This document shows positions 18,401 through 29,500 of a stretch of DNA of 64,000 nucleotides, in pieces (the stretch's first letter is position 1; each line of letters starts with the position of its first letter). The notes under the pieces were generated by a model. It was not told where the DNA came from. It was given only the letters and a program-made list of their open reading frames with translations, and searched no databases. A program made the translations under genes and the position numbers. Source of the DNA: Nemertoderma westbladi (lineage: Eukaryota; Xenacoelomorpha; Nemertodermatida; Nemertodermatidae); assembly GCA_032718475.1 (NCBI GenBank), contig JAUCBJ010008717.1, positions 33,105 to 97,104 on the forward strand, written 5' to 3'.

Positions 18401-19796
18401 GGTGATTGGATGCAGTACTAGCGTTGGGTGACTAATAACGCCTCTAGCGGAAGATGCGGGAACTTGAGAAGTTACCATGGTTACGGATGAAATGCTGACA
18501 TCTGATTGGTTGAAATAATAACGACCACCGCTAAAGGTTGAAATGGTGGCTTCTGATTGGCTGCAGTACCAAAAATGGATGGTAATGATGGACTACGGGT
18601 GACCATGGCTGAGTATCATAGCTTCCTATACTACTTAGGTTACAGGCAACTTCCAAGAGAAAGAAGAACGATAAGAAGAAGCAAGTGTCTATAACTATTG
18701 ACTTTAATGACTAATAATAACTGATTGACCAAAAACAATTAGAATATTAAAACGAGAACTGCCGAATACGATAAAAGTTTAATTATTATTTAAAAAATTA
18801 TTTATAAATTGTATCATAACAAATGATTGACTAAACAGTAACCAATACAAGAACTGCCGAATATCATAAAAGTTTAATTATTAATTAAAAAATTATTTAT
18901 AAATTGTTTTTTATTTGTATTGGTTACTGTTTAGTCAATCATTTGTTATGATACAATTTATAAATAATTTTTTAAATAATAATTAAACTTTTATCGTATT
19001 CGGCAGTTCTCGTTTTGAATATTCTAATTGTTTTTGGTCAATCAGTTATTATTAGTCATTAAAGTCATTAGTTATAGACACTTGCTTCTTCTTATCGTTT
19101 TTTACATTTTGAATGAAACATAATTCCAGGGTATATACCCCCCCCCCCCCTCCTCCTCCTATGCCTTAATATGGCTATGTCAGAGTGAAAAGCGGGAGGC
19201 AACCTAAAGAGTCTATATTCTTTCTCTTGGAAGTTGCCTGTAACCTACCTCATCAATTGCAGGTTGATTTAACTAAGATGTGCCAATAATGCTCCCACAG
19301 GAACCATCAGCTATTACGAAAAGCCCGATAAGTGTCAATCATCTAAGTAATCTTCAGGAAAACCAATTTCATAATATTATAATAGCCGATTTTTCTGGAG
19401 TCCAGCCAATGGCATTCTAGAACGGTTTATGTAGCACAATGTAGCGACGTCATTAAGTACGCTGATTTGCCAACCCTGCGAGTTGGTAAATATTCGGATT
19501 CTAGGCCTGAGACGGTATTATGATGGGGGGTGGTAGTGCTGGTGTCAAGTCTAGCATGTCAAGTCAAGTATATCAAAATAAATTAGAAATTAGAACCTTA
19601 ACATTCCTACACCATTCCTGAATATAGTGTCTTTATTTTAGTGTCGATATTATATTGCACCAGTTGCGCCGTTATTCTTCGTATTTATAGTGAATTCTGG
19701 GTTCCAAAGGAAAAGTATCATGGAAGCGTGTTAGAAAACGCGGCTAAAAGCGCGGGAAAAACGCCTCAACGAAAATGGTCTTCAGTAGGCCTAGTG
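18316..19796 (-). repeat. Right terminal inverted repeat of the Polinton
   Basis: Reverse complement of the left TIR, running from GGTTGGTG at 18316 to CCTAGTG at 19796. It is interrupted by a 608-bp foldback element at 18638-19245. Without that insertion it is about 871 bp, like the left copy. Confidence 0.92.
18638..19245. mobile_element. Foldback MITE inserted in the right Polinton TIR
   Basis: The ends are inverted copies of GGTTACAGGCAACTTCCAAG followed by AGAAAGAA, each flanked by TA (18636-18637 and 19246-19247), as expected of a Tc1/mariner-type non-autonomous element. Most of the element is one large palindrome meeting near 18905. The right arm carries about 118 bases absent from the left arm (about 19101-19217), including a C13-type tract and CCTCCTCCT. 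There is no coding capacity. Confidence 0.85.
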
Positions 19797-19949
19797 CAAA
19801 TTATTATTTTTTTTTCGACCTTTGGCGTTTTATAGACTTCAATTGACGAAATAGTTCCATTATGCGATTAAGTGGTGACATTAAAAAAATGTAAACTTAC
19901 AGAATGTAGTAGTCATCCATAAGCCTGTTGAATCACTAAACTTGACATA
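19797..19949. other. Flank right of the Polinton
   Basis: AT-rich sequence with a T9 run at about 19808-19817. No gene or clear repeat, and no 6-bp match to the left flank that would prove a target duplication. Confidence 0.4.
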
Positions 19950-21035
19950 TTTATTTATTTAATTCATATCGTACATTATACAAAAACAAAATATATAAGT
20001 ACAGAGTTGTAGGCCCTACGTAAAATAGCACAAATAACAATAAAAAGCAATACATAGAATAGCAATACAAGAGTAAATGAGACATCGACAAGTGATTAAT
20101 TAGCACATATATTTAAAAAATAGCATTAATTTCCTCCAAACTGAAACCGGGAATTTCTAAAAGACCTAAATTATAATCTACAATTTCTCTACAAAGCGGA
20201 ATTATTGAATTGGAACGATTGTCAGGGTACCACGTAACTGAATTACAAACATGCTTAGACACGGAACTGAAATCTACGTTACATTTTTACTACAAATGCG
20301 CCCCAAATTAGCACCAGAAACTGTACGACAATCAAACAAACTTAGTGAAGCTAAAAAATATAAGGAAGGTTTATTACTAGTGGGTGTACAAAAGGCACAA
20401 TACCCTCAACTATGTAACGATGGGTATTTACCGGTAATCCCCACACCAAACGTACATTAATTTGCCATGATGTCAGTAAACGTATATCATCTGACCAAAG
20501 ATCCCACAGAGTACTGCCATAAAAACTAGTACAGTAAATACGCTGCAAAACTGATAAACAATGCGGATGTGAAAAATAGAATTCCCTACGTAAGCTCACC
20601 AATTTACCTATAAATTTACCACGTTTAACTGTAATGTCTGCACCAAATTTACCACTGAAATGAAAAACATTACCTAAGTGTGTTGCCTGTTTAACCCACG
20701 GCAATACTGTATTGTTAAGTAAATATTACAGTTAGGAGGTGACCAAGAAAAACCGAAAGGAATGCACTTACTTTTGCTTTTGTTTGGGTCCGTGTTGGTA
20801 CTAAAAGACATTGTTTTCGGCCGCGAAATTACTACATATATTCAACATTTTCTGTAAACCAGCAATAGACGGACACAATAGTAAAATGTCGTCGGCGTAC
20901 ACTAAAACCCCAAAATACCTAGATCCAATGTGGCACCCAATTCCAGATTCCCTAAGACGCACAACAATTGTAAGACGCATAATATAGAAAGATACCGGTA
21001 CTAGGCCTATACAGTTTTTATCCTTTTGAGTCAGA
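19950..21035 (-). pseudogene. 3' part of a non-LTR retrotransposon reverse transcriptase (degenerate)
   Basis: Read on the minus strand, RT palm sequence begins near 21035 and includes FGVLVYADDILLL, with the catalytic YADD box, at about 20900. Coding resumes in another frame at 20704 (WVKQATHLGNVF) to 20351, and again at about 20250-20110 (CREIVDYNLGLLEIPG). At least two frameshifts or stops separate the pieces. The 5' half with the endonuclease is absent, so this is a 5'-truncated LINE copy. It cannot encode a working enzyme. The clade is not certain. Confidence 0.7.
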
Positions 21036-21053
21036 CTACAGCCAGACAGCACA

Positions 21054-21356
21054 ATGTCACCGCTCTTAATCTCCATAGTTTTCATCGTTCTGGGTCGTTT
21101 CGTTGTGGCAGAACCATCCGATCCGCGGGGTAACCCTGCAACCCACCCAATACCCATATTGGACTGGTTTGCCGAACACCCTGTCGCTACCGTTTCGAAC
21201 TGCCGCGCCGAATCGACGGAGATGTGGTTGACGAGTGGATTTAGCCTCTACTGCTCTCGTCGGGGAAGAAGATCTTGTGTCTCCTCTCCACGATCTAGAG
21301 GCCTAATCGCTAAACTCTGTCTTCTGTCTCTGGCTGGGGATATTGAGACCAACCCT
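21054..21356 (+). pseudogene. LINE 5' ORF leader with signal-like sequence and broken 2A motif
   Basis: An ATG opens a hydrophobic segment LLISIVFIVLGRFVVA (signal peptide or anchor). Then follow about 65 residues with several Cys, and LCLLSLAGDIETNP, which is the front of a 2A ribosome-skipping motif (consensus D-x-E-x-NPGP). The final Gly-Pro is replaced because another LINE 3' end starts at this codon. The missing NPGP reappears at 22331. 2A-like leaders are documented in CR1-like LINEs of sea urchins, amphioxus and molluscs. Confidence 0.7.
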
Positions 21357-22330
21357 ATGAGTCACCTATTAAGTCTAGCTCTTAAGGATCTGGAATAGAA
21401 TACTGGACTCAGCAGTGGCAGATTAAAATAACGGCTCATAAATGCTCTGTGCTTCATATCAGTACAGGTAGAATAGATTGTAATTACAGTAATGAATACC
21501 ATCTATGTGGTTCAAAATTGAGATATGATACATCTTGTAGGGATCTGGGTATAACTATAAGTACCGGTAGTGATTTAAAGTTTAACTTATACTTTAGGGA
21601 GATCAAATAGTTAATATGATATTCAGATGTTTTCATACTGGTAATTTAAACGCAATTCTTACTGCCTATAAGTCCTACGTGTGACCTATTCTAGAATACT
21701 GTACTCCGGTTTGCTCACCCTTTCACTTTTGTACAATTGATTTAATTGAGCGTCTCCAACGGTACTTTACTCGTAGACTTTTTGCCCGTTGTAACTTAGG
21801 CCGTACAAGAAGTTATCTAAACAGGCTGAGAATCTTAGAACTACAGCCTTTAGAAGTACGAAGACATATTTTTGATCTTACAATGACTTACAACATTCTA
21901 CATCAACTTGTTGATCTACTGCAAGAATTTTTTTTTACTTTTGCAAATACGGTGCGGTGCAATAGAGGACATTCTTATAAACTTTTTAAACGTTTTACTA
22001 GATTAGAGATAACTAAGTATTCCTATTCAAACCGTGTAGTAAGTGTATGGAACGATTTACCGTCAGACGTAGTTATGGCAGTCAATATTAATGTTTTTAA
22101 GAACTTGTTAAAAAAAGTAGATCTTTTACCTTATTGTAGTTTTGATAGATTTTTGGATTAGTAATTTTTACAATATATAAGAAACATGTATTTTAGTATT
22201 TTAATTTAACGATATTTTTAAGTGCAATTGTTGCCCGTAAGTGTCCTTGTAACCTGGGTGATGTTCTCCCTTTTAATTAAATTTTATATGTTAATGATTA
22301 ATAAAAGAGTGTATTATTATTATTATTATT
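21357..22330 (+). mobile_element. 5'-truncated LINE 3' end inserted into the 2A motif
   Basis: It encodes scattered RT C-terminal sequence: about 21420-21600 reads like the KCxVLHI and DLGITIS region, and 21883-22161 contains NRVVSVWNDLPSDVV, a common C-terminal motif of L2/CR1-like elements. It ends with a (TTA)n tail at about 22313-22331. The bases AACCC occur on both sides (21350s and 22332-22336), consistent with a short target duplication. Confidence 0.7.
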
Positions 22331-22560
22331 ATAACCCAGGACCCAGCAGGACGCGGGCCCTGAAGATCAACTGTCCCGCCTGTCAACGAGGAACAAACTC
22401 TCGGAGTAAGATCGTCCAATGCGAGAGTTGTGACACATTAGTACATTTAAAATGTTACCGTAGGGCGTAGGAAAAACAGTAATTTATTCTCCACCTGAAA
22501 CAATCTTGAGCCAAGTTTTCTCTGCAATAGCTGTATTTTTACCGAACTTCCCTTTCATGA
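22331..22560 (+). pseudogene. LINE PHD-finger segment
   Basis: NPGPSRTRALKI is followed by CPAC, then CESC, H and C in the C4HC3 order of a PHD finger (CESCDTLVHLKC). The frame stops at 22468-22470. The last zinc pair (CNSC) is found about 45 bases later in another frame that runs on into the endonuclease. PHD-like fingers near the start of ORF1/ORF2 are known in CR1-like LINEs. A frameshift therefore splits the finger here. Confidence 0.65.
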
Positions 22561-23917
22561 TACAATTTTAGAATCAGAAACCGACGATTCATTCCTCACA
22601 TCGCCTCTGCAAACTCCAAGTGATGCTGAGAGTGAAACTTTTAAATTTTTTAAGAAAAAAGGTCTGCATTTTTTGCATTTAAATGCACGATCTATGCTTC
22701 CCAAACTTTCCGAAATTCGTATTTTAATCAATAAATCCAACCCAGCAGTTTTAACAATCTCTGAAACTTGGCTCGATGATAGCGTTTCTGATGGAGAAAT
22801 TTATATTGATAATTACGTTGTTTTACATAAGGATAGGGACAGACACGGTGGTGGTGTCTGTACTTACATTCGATGTGATTTAGCTTTTAATCGTAGGGAA
22901 GATTTAGAGTCTTGTGACGAAGTTTTACTGGTGGAACTTTTACTTCCTAAAACTAAACCTATTTTAATCGGTACTTTATATCGGCCTCCTAAACAATCAG
23001 ATTTTTTGCAAAATTTTGAAAATACAATTTTATGTAATCTTAGGTCAGACTGTGAAATATATTTCTTAGGTGATTTCAATATCTGTTACCATCACAAAGC
23101 ATTCCCCATCTGTAAACAGTACCAAAGTATTTTAAATTTGTTTGGTTTAAAACAAATTATTCGAGATTCTACCAGAATTACCAGTAAAACTTCTACTTTA
23201 CTAGATGACATCCTTTGTAATAATACCGATATTATATCTCAATCTGGGGTTTTACCTATAGGTCTAAGCGATCATTTTATAGTTTTTTGCACAAGAAAGA
23301 CACAACATTTTTTTTTCGGGGATCATAAAACAGTAACTGTTAGGTCTATGAAAAATTACAGCAAGGAACGCTTTTTAAGTTTGTTAGTTAATTCTGACTG
23401 GGAACCCTGTTTTAAGGCCGCTGACATTAACCTTGCCTACACTGTTTTTAAAAATATATTTCTAAAGGCACTTAATACTGTAGCACCAATTAAAGAAATT
23501 AGTCTTAAACAACGCACTGAACCCTGGATGACCTCGGGTATTCTTAGTAATATCAGAGAAAGAGATAACTATTTGTATAAATTTAGGAAATACCGTGTTT
23601 TAGCTGATTATAATAATTACTGCAAATATAGAAACCTTGTCCAACAGGAAATAAAAAAAGCTAAATCTGAATATTTGTACAACAAAATAAGTGAGAATAA
23701 AGATAATCCTAAAAGTCTATGGTCTACCCTAAAATCTTTAGGTTATAAAAACCTTAAATCTAAATCGAATATTGTTCTGCATGATAACGGTGAGCTGATT
23801 CATGATCATACTCTAGTTAGTAATTTATTTAATAATTATTTTACTAATGTTGCCTCTAATTTAGATAAGAAGTTACCGTTATCAAGTAATAAATATAGGG
23901 TCCGAAACTCTAAATAA
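22500..23917 (+). pseudogene. APE-type endonuclease domain of the CR1-like LINE
   Basis: Typical apurinic-endonuclease motifs are seen: HLNARSMLPK, ISETWLDDSV, GGGVCTYIR, LGDFNI and LSDHFIVF. These nick target DNA to prime reverse transcription. After about residue 230 comes the linker with WMTSGI and KSLWSTLKSLGY, typical before the RT domain. The domain frame is open for more than 400 codons without an ATG at its own start, because it continues from the PHD region. It ends in a stop at 23917, after which RT resumes in another frame. Confidence 0.8.
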
Positions 23918-24919
23918 TTTTTATTTAGAAAAGTTACAAAATTCAGAAAAGTTATTTTTAAAACCCGTTTCAGAGGATTTCGTTTTTCAAAATCTACTTT
24001 GCCTATCAGCCTCAAAAAGTACCGGTCTAGACCTAATACCTGCCCGTTTTCTTAAGGATGGTGCTGAAGTACTTAAAGTGCCTATTACTTTTATTATTAA
24101 TTACTCTATCGTAGATAATGTAGTACCAGACGAACTGAAATTAGCTAAGGTTGTTCCTCTGTATTAAAAGAGTAGTAAAGTAGAACCCTGTAATTACAGA
24201 CCTGTTAGTATCATAAGTATTGTATCTAAAATTCTAGAACGTTCTGTTTTTCTACAGCTGGAAGCACATCTTAGTAGGCTAAATCTGATCTATGAACTTC
24301 AGTCCGGCTTTCGTAAATCATATTCTACAGACACCTGCCTTATTAACTTAACTGATACAATTAGATGTAATAACGCAAAGGGTTTATATACTGGTATGGT
24401 AATGTTGGACCTACAAAAGGCTTTCGATACTGTAGATCATGAAATTCTGCTTGGTAAGTTAGGCCTGATGGGTGTAGGTTCTATAGACTGGTTCAAGTCC
24501 TACCTGTCAGACAGAGGTCAAACTGTAATCATTAGCAAATCGCAGTCTACTGTACAAGAGATTACCTGTGGTGTACCGCAAGGTAGTATATTAGGTCCTC
24601 TGCTTTTTGTATGCTATGTAAATAATATGATAAGTAGTATAGATCCCGATTTTAAACTCATTTTATATGCCGACGACAGTGCTCTTATTTTCTCTCATAA
24701 AGATCCTATCCATATTTCCCAAAAGTTAAGTGCAGTTCTAGAATCCTGTAATGAGTGGTTGGTTGATAATAAGCTATCCATTCACTATGGTAAGACTGAA
24801 AGTATTTTGTTTGGTTCCAAAAGAAAGTTAAAGAAGGTAACTAAGTTTGAAGTCACTAGTAATGGACATTAGATTGAAAATAAAAAGGAAGTTAAATATT
24901 TAGGCGCCACATTGGATAA
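23918..24919 (+). pseudogene. Reverse transcriptase of the CR1-like LINE, truncated
   Basis: RT motifs run in order: [54 protein letters not shown] and [11 protein letters not shown], with the catalytic YADD. A TAA interrupts the region near 24165 and a TAG lies at 24870. The sequence then leaves the LINE at 24919, losing the thumb and C-terminus. The 158-codon stretch 24396-24872 is still open. The same family recurs at 55429 and, as a scrap, at 38218. Confidence 0.85.
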
Positions 24920-25142
24920 CGGCTTTGTGACGGGATCGATGGATCCCGATTTATCCAGGTTGGGTTTCCTAATTTACGCGTCCCCGTCGTGTGTGTAAAA
25001 GGGTTAGTTTGAGAGTTCTGATATTCTTCGATCGATATATAGAATATAATATATAGTGATATAAACACAATTAATAGATAGTTAATAGTGAGCAAAATGA
25101 TGTACCGGTAATGTATACAGACAGTAGCGGACGACGGCGACG
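24920..25142 (+). other. Possible LTR fragment interrupted by BEL/Pao element 1
   Basis: The sequence after the LINE breakpoint starts near TGTGACGGGATCGATGG. It is cut at 25143 by the BEL/Pao insertion and would resume at 37158. The resumed part ends ...ACCAAGACA at about 37721, followed by TCTGGCGTCCCGTGTTGGGC, which looks like a primer-binding site. TG...CA ends plus this site suggest an older LTR. No second LTR copy was found, so confidence is low. Confidence 0.3.
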
Positions 25143-25147
25143 GTATT

Positions 25148-26379
25148 TGTACGCGCTTTTGAAGACCTTTAGCAGTTTAACCTGCCAAAATTTATATGTC
25201 TTTTGGTTTATCAATATACTTTAGAAGATGACAAATATTTAATACCAATAAACACAACATTAGCAGAAGCCAGCCTAGTGCGCGTCCATTCACCCGCTGG
25301 ATATTCCCGGGAGACTGGATTCTGAGGGCTTAGATTATTATTGCAGTGAAGCCTACTGTATTATTCGATTGATCGTTAATAAATAATTTCTGACTAATAT
25401 TTATTCACTTTCGGGAAATATTAACAGTTCCTTTAGGACGTGGCGCTCTATCTAGGTAAACAGAGATATGACTTATACTAATCACAACGGTAAGTCGGTA
25501 AGGCTTATGATTCACGTATGAGGCGCATTCTTTAGGAAATGCTTAGTTATCAGCCACAATCATGCACACTACCGGTAACACACAACACTGCTCACTAATT
25601 TGCCGACCGTCAATGAATTTTATCATATATAAAGAGAATAGCAACGGACTCATGTAGGGCTTATCAAATAGCATTGAATTCAATACACACCACAATAATA
25701 TAAGTCGCAATCGCTATATATATAACCCGCCTCTCTAACCTGTAGTGTATCAAGAAAATTGGGAAATTTGGGTTCTTTATAAATGTTCTCCAAATAATAT
25801 TCAACCAAACAACAGCAAACTATTAAGACGGTAGGTTAAGATATGATATGAACCGATATGTACAGTGATATGCACTGATATGGACCGATATGTGAGTTGT
25901 TATGAACCGATAACAGTCATACGCTCTATAATCTTAAGCCTACTAATGTTTCTTTCTAGAGCCGTTGTTTCTGGCTTAGACAGCAATAACAACAAAGTAT
26001 CAGTAAAAAACTGTAAGACTGAACACACTCCTTATGATCGACCGAAAAGCTACACGTCGACAGGAAAAATCGCTCTGATTGGTTCAAGCCAAACAAAGAA
26101 CCATGCGTCCAATGGCAGCTGTTAGATGTCGTAATATGAATCATCACGGCTAAGCTATGAAAGGTATTTGTCGCATTGCAGGTTTTTTGTCTTACCATGT
26201 CCGCTAAAACACGTAGATAGCAGAATGACTTTTATGTCCGTTAAAACACCTGTAACGGTACCTTGAGGGCGAGGGGAATATATATACAGTTAGAGAACCT
26301 TTTTAGAGTATTCCAGCGCCTGGGGGGAAACTGGATTGCGAAGCAAAGGGGCCAGTTATATCCCACAGAAGCTTTTACA
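25148..26379 (-). repeat. LTR of BEL/Pao element 1 (3' LTR)
   Basis: 1232 bp, TGTACGCGC...GCTTTTACA, with the same length and alignment offset as the copy at 35921. Short ORFs in it (86 and 80 codons) appear identically in the other LTR and are not genes. Confidence 0.95.
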
Positions 26380-26457
26380 CCGCTCCCAGAAAATGGGATT
26401 TGAGTCTATAAAATATACAAAATCACAGTTTCTAATATACGTAAATACTCTAAACAG

Positions 26458-27871
26458 TTAGTCTTTCTTGCGCGGACGGCGTTTACGCAGTTTTTTAAAG
26501 CTAGCCAGAGTCCTTTTCTCTTTGGGGCGAGCCACTTTACAAGGAGGGCTATAACTCCTGGGTGAAGGGTGCAATATGATTGCATCAGAGGGTGTAGGAT
26601 TATGGTCGGTGTATCCGTCAGTCGAAGTACCGGGTTGATGGACATCAACGTCAGGTGAGAGGGGTCTAACGGCTTTGAGAGCTCGTTTCAAGACAGCCGC
26701 TCTTACGGGTCCTTTACGAGTGGTCTGAACGAGGGCCGTGGGTGGACCATAGGCAGTTAGAAACTTCCGGGGTTTAATGGTCCGTTCCAACTCGCGTTCG
26801 CGGGCTCGGTATTCGTAAGGCCGTCGATATACTTCCTGTAACTCAGGGTGTGAGTTAACAAACAAGTCTCCATAGTCCGGATCCTGACGGATATAATTGA
26901 TTAAGTTATAGGAATGAAGGTCGCTAGGATTAACACTCCTGAGAAATTTGCGTACGAATTTGGTTGAAATACATTCTCCGACGCGCTTCAGTAGCTCGTA
27001 ACTTGATATGCGTGATTTCTGTTCAACCGAAGCGAATAGATAAGGATGGAACGCATAAACTCCTTCGTAAGCGCGTCCGGGATAATAGCGATGGCGCGAA
27101 TCGCTTCCCAAGCTCTGATGTAATGCAGTGTGATCATTTCATCTACGCTTTCCAAATCGTGATTAAAAGGGCAGTCGAAACTAGCATGTCCCTTTAGTTG
27201 ACAATGGTGACATTGAGTCATAAATTGAGGGCAAACCGCAAAGATATGCAATATGCGCAATAAATTTCCATAGTCGGTTGTTCTTGGAAATAGGAACAGC
27301 GGACGTTGGTGTCCATGGGCGTATCGTGGTCTCTCGATGCGCATAACCGACAACGTTACCTAGAAACATAGTTGGCATGTCGATAATCGTACGCAGTGAG
27401 ACACTGTGGACCTTGATACCATTCTAGGATGTAATCATTGTCGCTGTTCCGGGCGCGATAGGCTGAATCTCCTCAGATTCTAGGCATATTGGTTCGTCTT
27501 CCCAGTCTGTTACGAATAGAATTTTCGTGATCTATTCTCGGTTTATCGTTCCGACTCCGCTGGGTATGATATTCAAATAGAACCATTTCCCTTTCGGTGT
27601 CTACATCGTCCGTATCATGTAAATCGATAGGATGGCCGGTAGTTAGGAAGTCCATATACGTACTATTACGATGCGTATAGCGCGCGGTGGGTTTTCGATA
27701 GTCCAATTCACGCGCAAGTTGCTCTTGGGACATCGGCGGTTCGATATAACGACCATCGTCCTCCGTAATGGTTGGATCGGCTTCACCGCGTATTAAGCTA
27801 TCCACAAATGCTTGCAAAGGTAGAGTATATCGCTCCTTGATACCAAGATCATCTTCTATCAACTCCGTCAT
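26458..27871 (-). pseudogene. Unrecognised zinc-knuckle gene between pol and 3' LTR (frame-broken)
   Basis: Reading frames on the minus strand: 27871-27473 (132 codons, acidic), 27353-26988 (contains CHHCQLKGHASFDC, a CCHC zinc knuckle) and 27111-26458 (217 codons, ending in a highly basic tail KKLRKRRPRKKD). Between 27440 and 27240 a third frame shows a further Cys/His-rich stretch (CRLCASRDHD). The pieces fall in different frames, so the gene is broken or relies on frameshifting. It lies where some retroelements keep env, but has no signal peptide or membrane segment. The family is not recognised. A captured gag-like nucleic-acid-binding gene is plausible. Confidence 0.5.
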
Positions 27872-29500
27872 ATCTGCTATCTGAGTTTGTTAATATCGAA
27901 ATGAGTTTATGTTTAGGCGAGCGGACGTCGCTGCCTACCTCTCTTTGCCCCCGGACAGTGGGATCCTCAGCGCCGATGTACCGTTGTCGCGGTGTTTACG
28001 CCAACATGTAGCAACAGTACGACAACGATAACCGGCACAAGTCACTCCACTGTCCGTCCCAAAGGCTTGAATCCACTTTAGGTTCTTTCTATAGGAGAGT
28101 TGGGTTACTTTCACAATTGCGACTAGCTACTGTAAACACACCTTAGCAGTAACATTCACCTACAAACGCACAAATTCCACACAACTGTCACCAATTGTAC
28201 ACATACAGGCCATTTGTCCGTTAGTCAGTGCCTTCCAGAATGTCACGTTATTACTGTGTATCCTTGGATACTAACAGTGTGCTATATTCTCTATGCTATG
28301 CAATGGGACAAGCTTTCTATTGTTCTTTTAACTTGCTTCTAATTCTAGCGTGGGTGTTGCTATGGTGACATTATGGAATGCTAGCGGTAGAATTAGGGTA
28401 ATTCTCATGCATACAGATCTGGGATGCTATTTAATAATAATTCTTTATTTGTCAATATCCTCTTTATGCATGATTTTATTAATTTTATTGGCTATTGACT
28501 ATATGTCGGAGATTCTCGCACTCTAATACACTCAATAGGATGAATCTCCGCTCCCATGATCTATTAATTAATGGAATTTTGGGAATGTTATAAATTGTAC
28601 AAAATGACAATTTATGAAATTCATTTAAAATATGAATTTAAATTTATTCCCGTGAATTTTATTATTTGATGTTAAAATTGACACAATTTGATTCCAGAGC
28701 AGGTCTGGGGACATAGGATCCTTAATTCTATGAAATTTGTCTTTTAAGAGTATCGGTAAGTGCTACGATATCTTAATCGACTAGAATTGTTAACGGATCT
28801 GAATTTTACAGATTTTAATAAATATTAAATTAATATTTAAGATGGGCACCGATTTATTCCAGAACTTGTCTGGGGACGTTAACCACTGATTCTATAATTT
28901 GTCTTTCAAGTATATCGGTGGGTGCCGCGATATCTTAATCGACTAGAATTACAGATGGTCAAAAAGGTTTAACATATTTATTTGCGTTTTACGCTACTGT
29001 TATAGGGACATCACGCTACTATATGTATTATTATATATGGTATGAGAGCAATATCGCACGAAGCAATGTCAGTGTGAAGAGGCAAGTCGTTTCCAAGGTC
29101 TACCCAGAGCTTGGTTTAGCCGAGACACGAGGATCTGAACTTTGCATTCCTAATACTCTGCCTACCAATAATACTTGAATATAGTAGTGGCTTTATTGTA
29201 CTTTAATAATAAGTACGGACATTTCATCTTACTGTAGTCACGTATTTATAATAGGATACGGACAGTAAGGAAATAGAAAAATAATTATTTCTCGCCGTCA
29301 CACTAAATATATATTATAAGTAATTACGTACGTAATAAACACTAATATATTGCACTAATCTACTAAATAATCACTAAAATATCATTCTACTAAATAAAAT
29401 TAAAGAAAACGATTATAATAAAATGACATAATAATACATACATAAATATAAAATAAAACAAATATAAAATGATATAGTCACACGCCCACTCCATATGTTA
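27872..29500. other. Non-coding part of BEL/Pao element 1
   Basis: No credible ORF in about 1.6 kb. AT-rich overall. It includes the tandem duplication at 28684-28950. Confidence 0.5.
28684..28950. repeat. Imperfect tandem duplication, period about 160 bp
   Basis: GGTCTGGGGAC, TTGTCTTT and GATATCTTAATCGACTAGAATT occur in the same order in both halves (about 28700-28790 and 28863-28950). Confidence 0.75.

Larger units (their letters stand above)
243..19796. mobile_element. Polinton/Maverick (adintovirus-like) element, nearly complete
   Basis: The element is about 19.5 kb and is bounded by inverted repeats whose outer ends read CACTAGGCCTACTGAAG at 243 and the complement ending at 19796. Inside are protein-primed-type PolB, a retroviral-type integrase, an FtsK/HerA-like packaging ATPase, an adenain-like protease, a double-jelly-roll major capsid protein and two penton-like proteins. 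This is the diagnostic Polinton set. Transcription is arranged in two arms, rightward from 1676 to 10236 and leftward from 17614 to 11453, converging on a repeat-filled spacer. Every recognised gene frame is open, so the insertion may be fairly young. Polintons usually make a 6-bp target duplication, but none is evident at these ends. Confidence 0.95.
21054..24919 (+). mobile_element. CR1-like LINE with 2A-type leader and PHD finger, 3'-truncated
   Basis: Order on the plus strand: signal-like leader and 2A-type motif (21054-21351), PHD finger (22331-22560), APE endonuclease (to about 23350), then RT (to 24919). A separate LINE tail (about 21357-22330) interrupts the 2A motif. The element stops abruptly at 24919 within the RT thumb region, where other sequence begins. 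A second copy of the same family at 55429-56476 continues to the 3' end. Several stops and frameshifts make this copy inactive. Confidence 0.8.

Noticed and set aside
19641-19835. 64-codon ORF at the right Polinton end
   Set aside because: It runs across the TIR end into the flank; no homologous ORF in the left TIR.
25865-26198. 86- and 80-codon ORFs, repeated at 36638-36971
   Set aside because: They lie in the LTRs and overlap on opposite strands; their identity reflects LTR identity, not selection.
26458-27871. Retroviral envelope gene
   Set aside because: Position fits, but there is no signal peptide, fusion or transmembrane segment; zinc knuckles argue against it.
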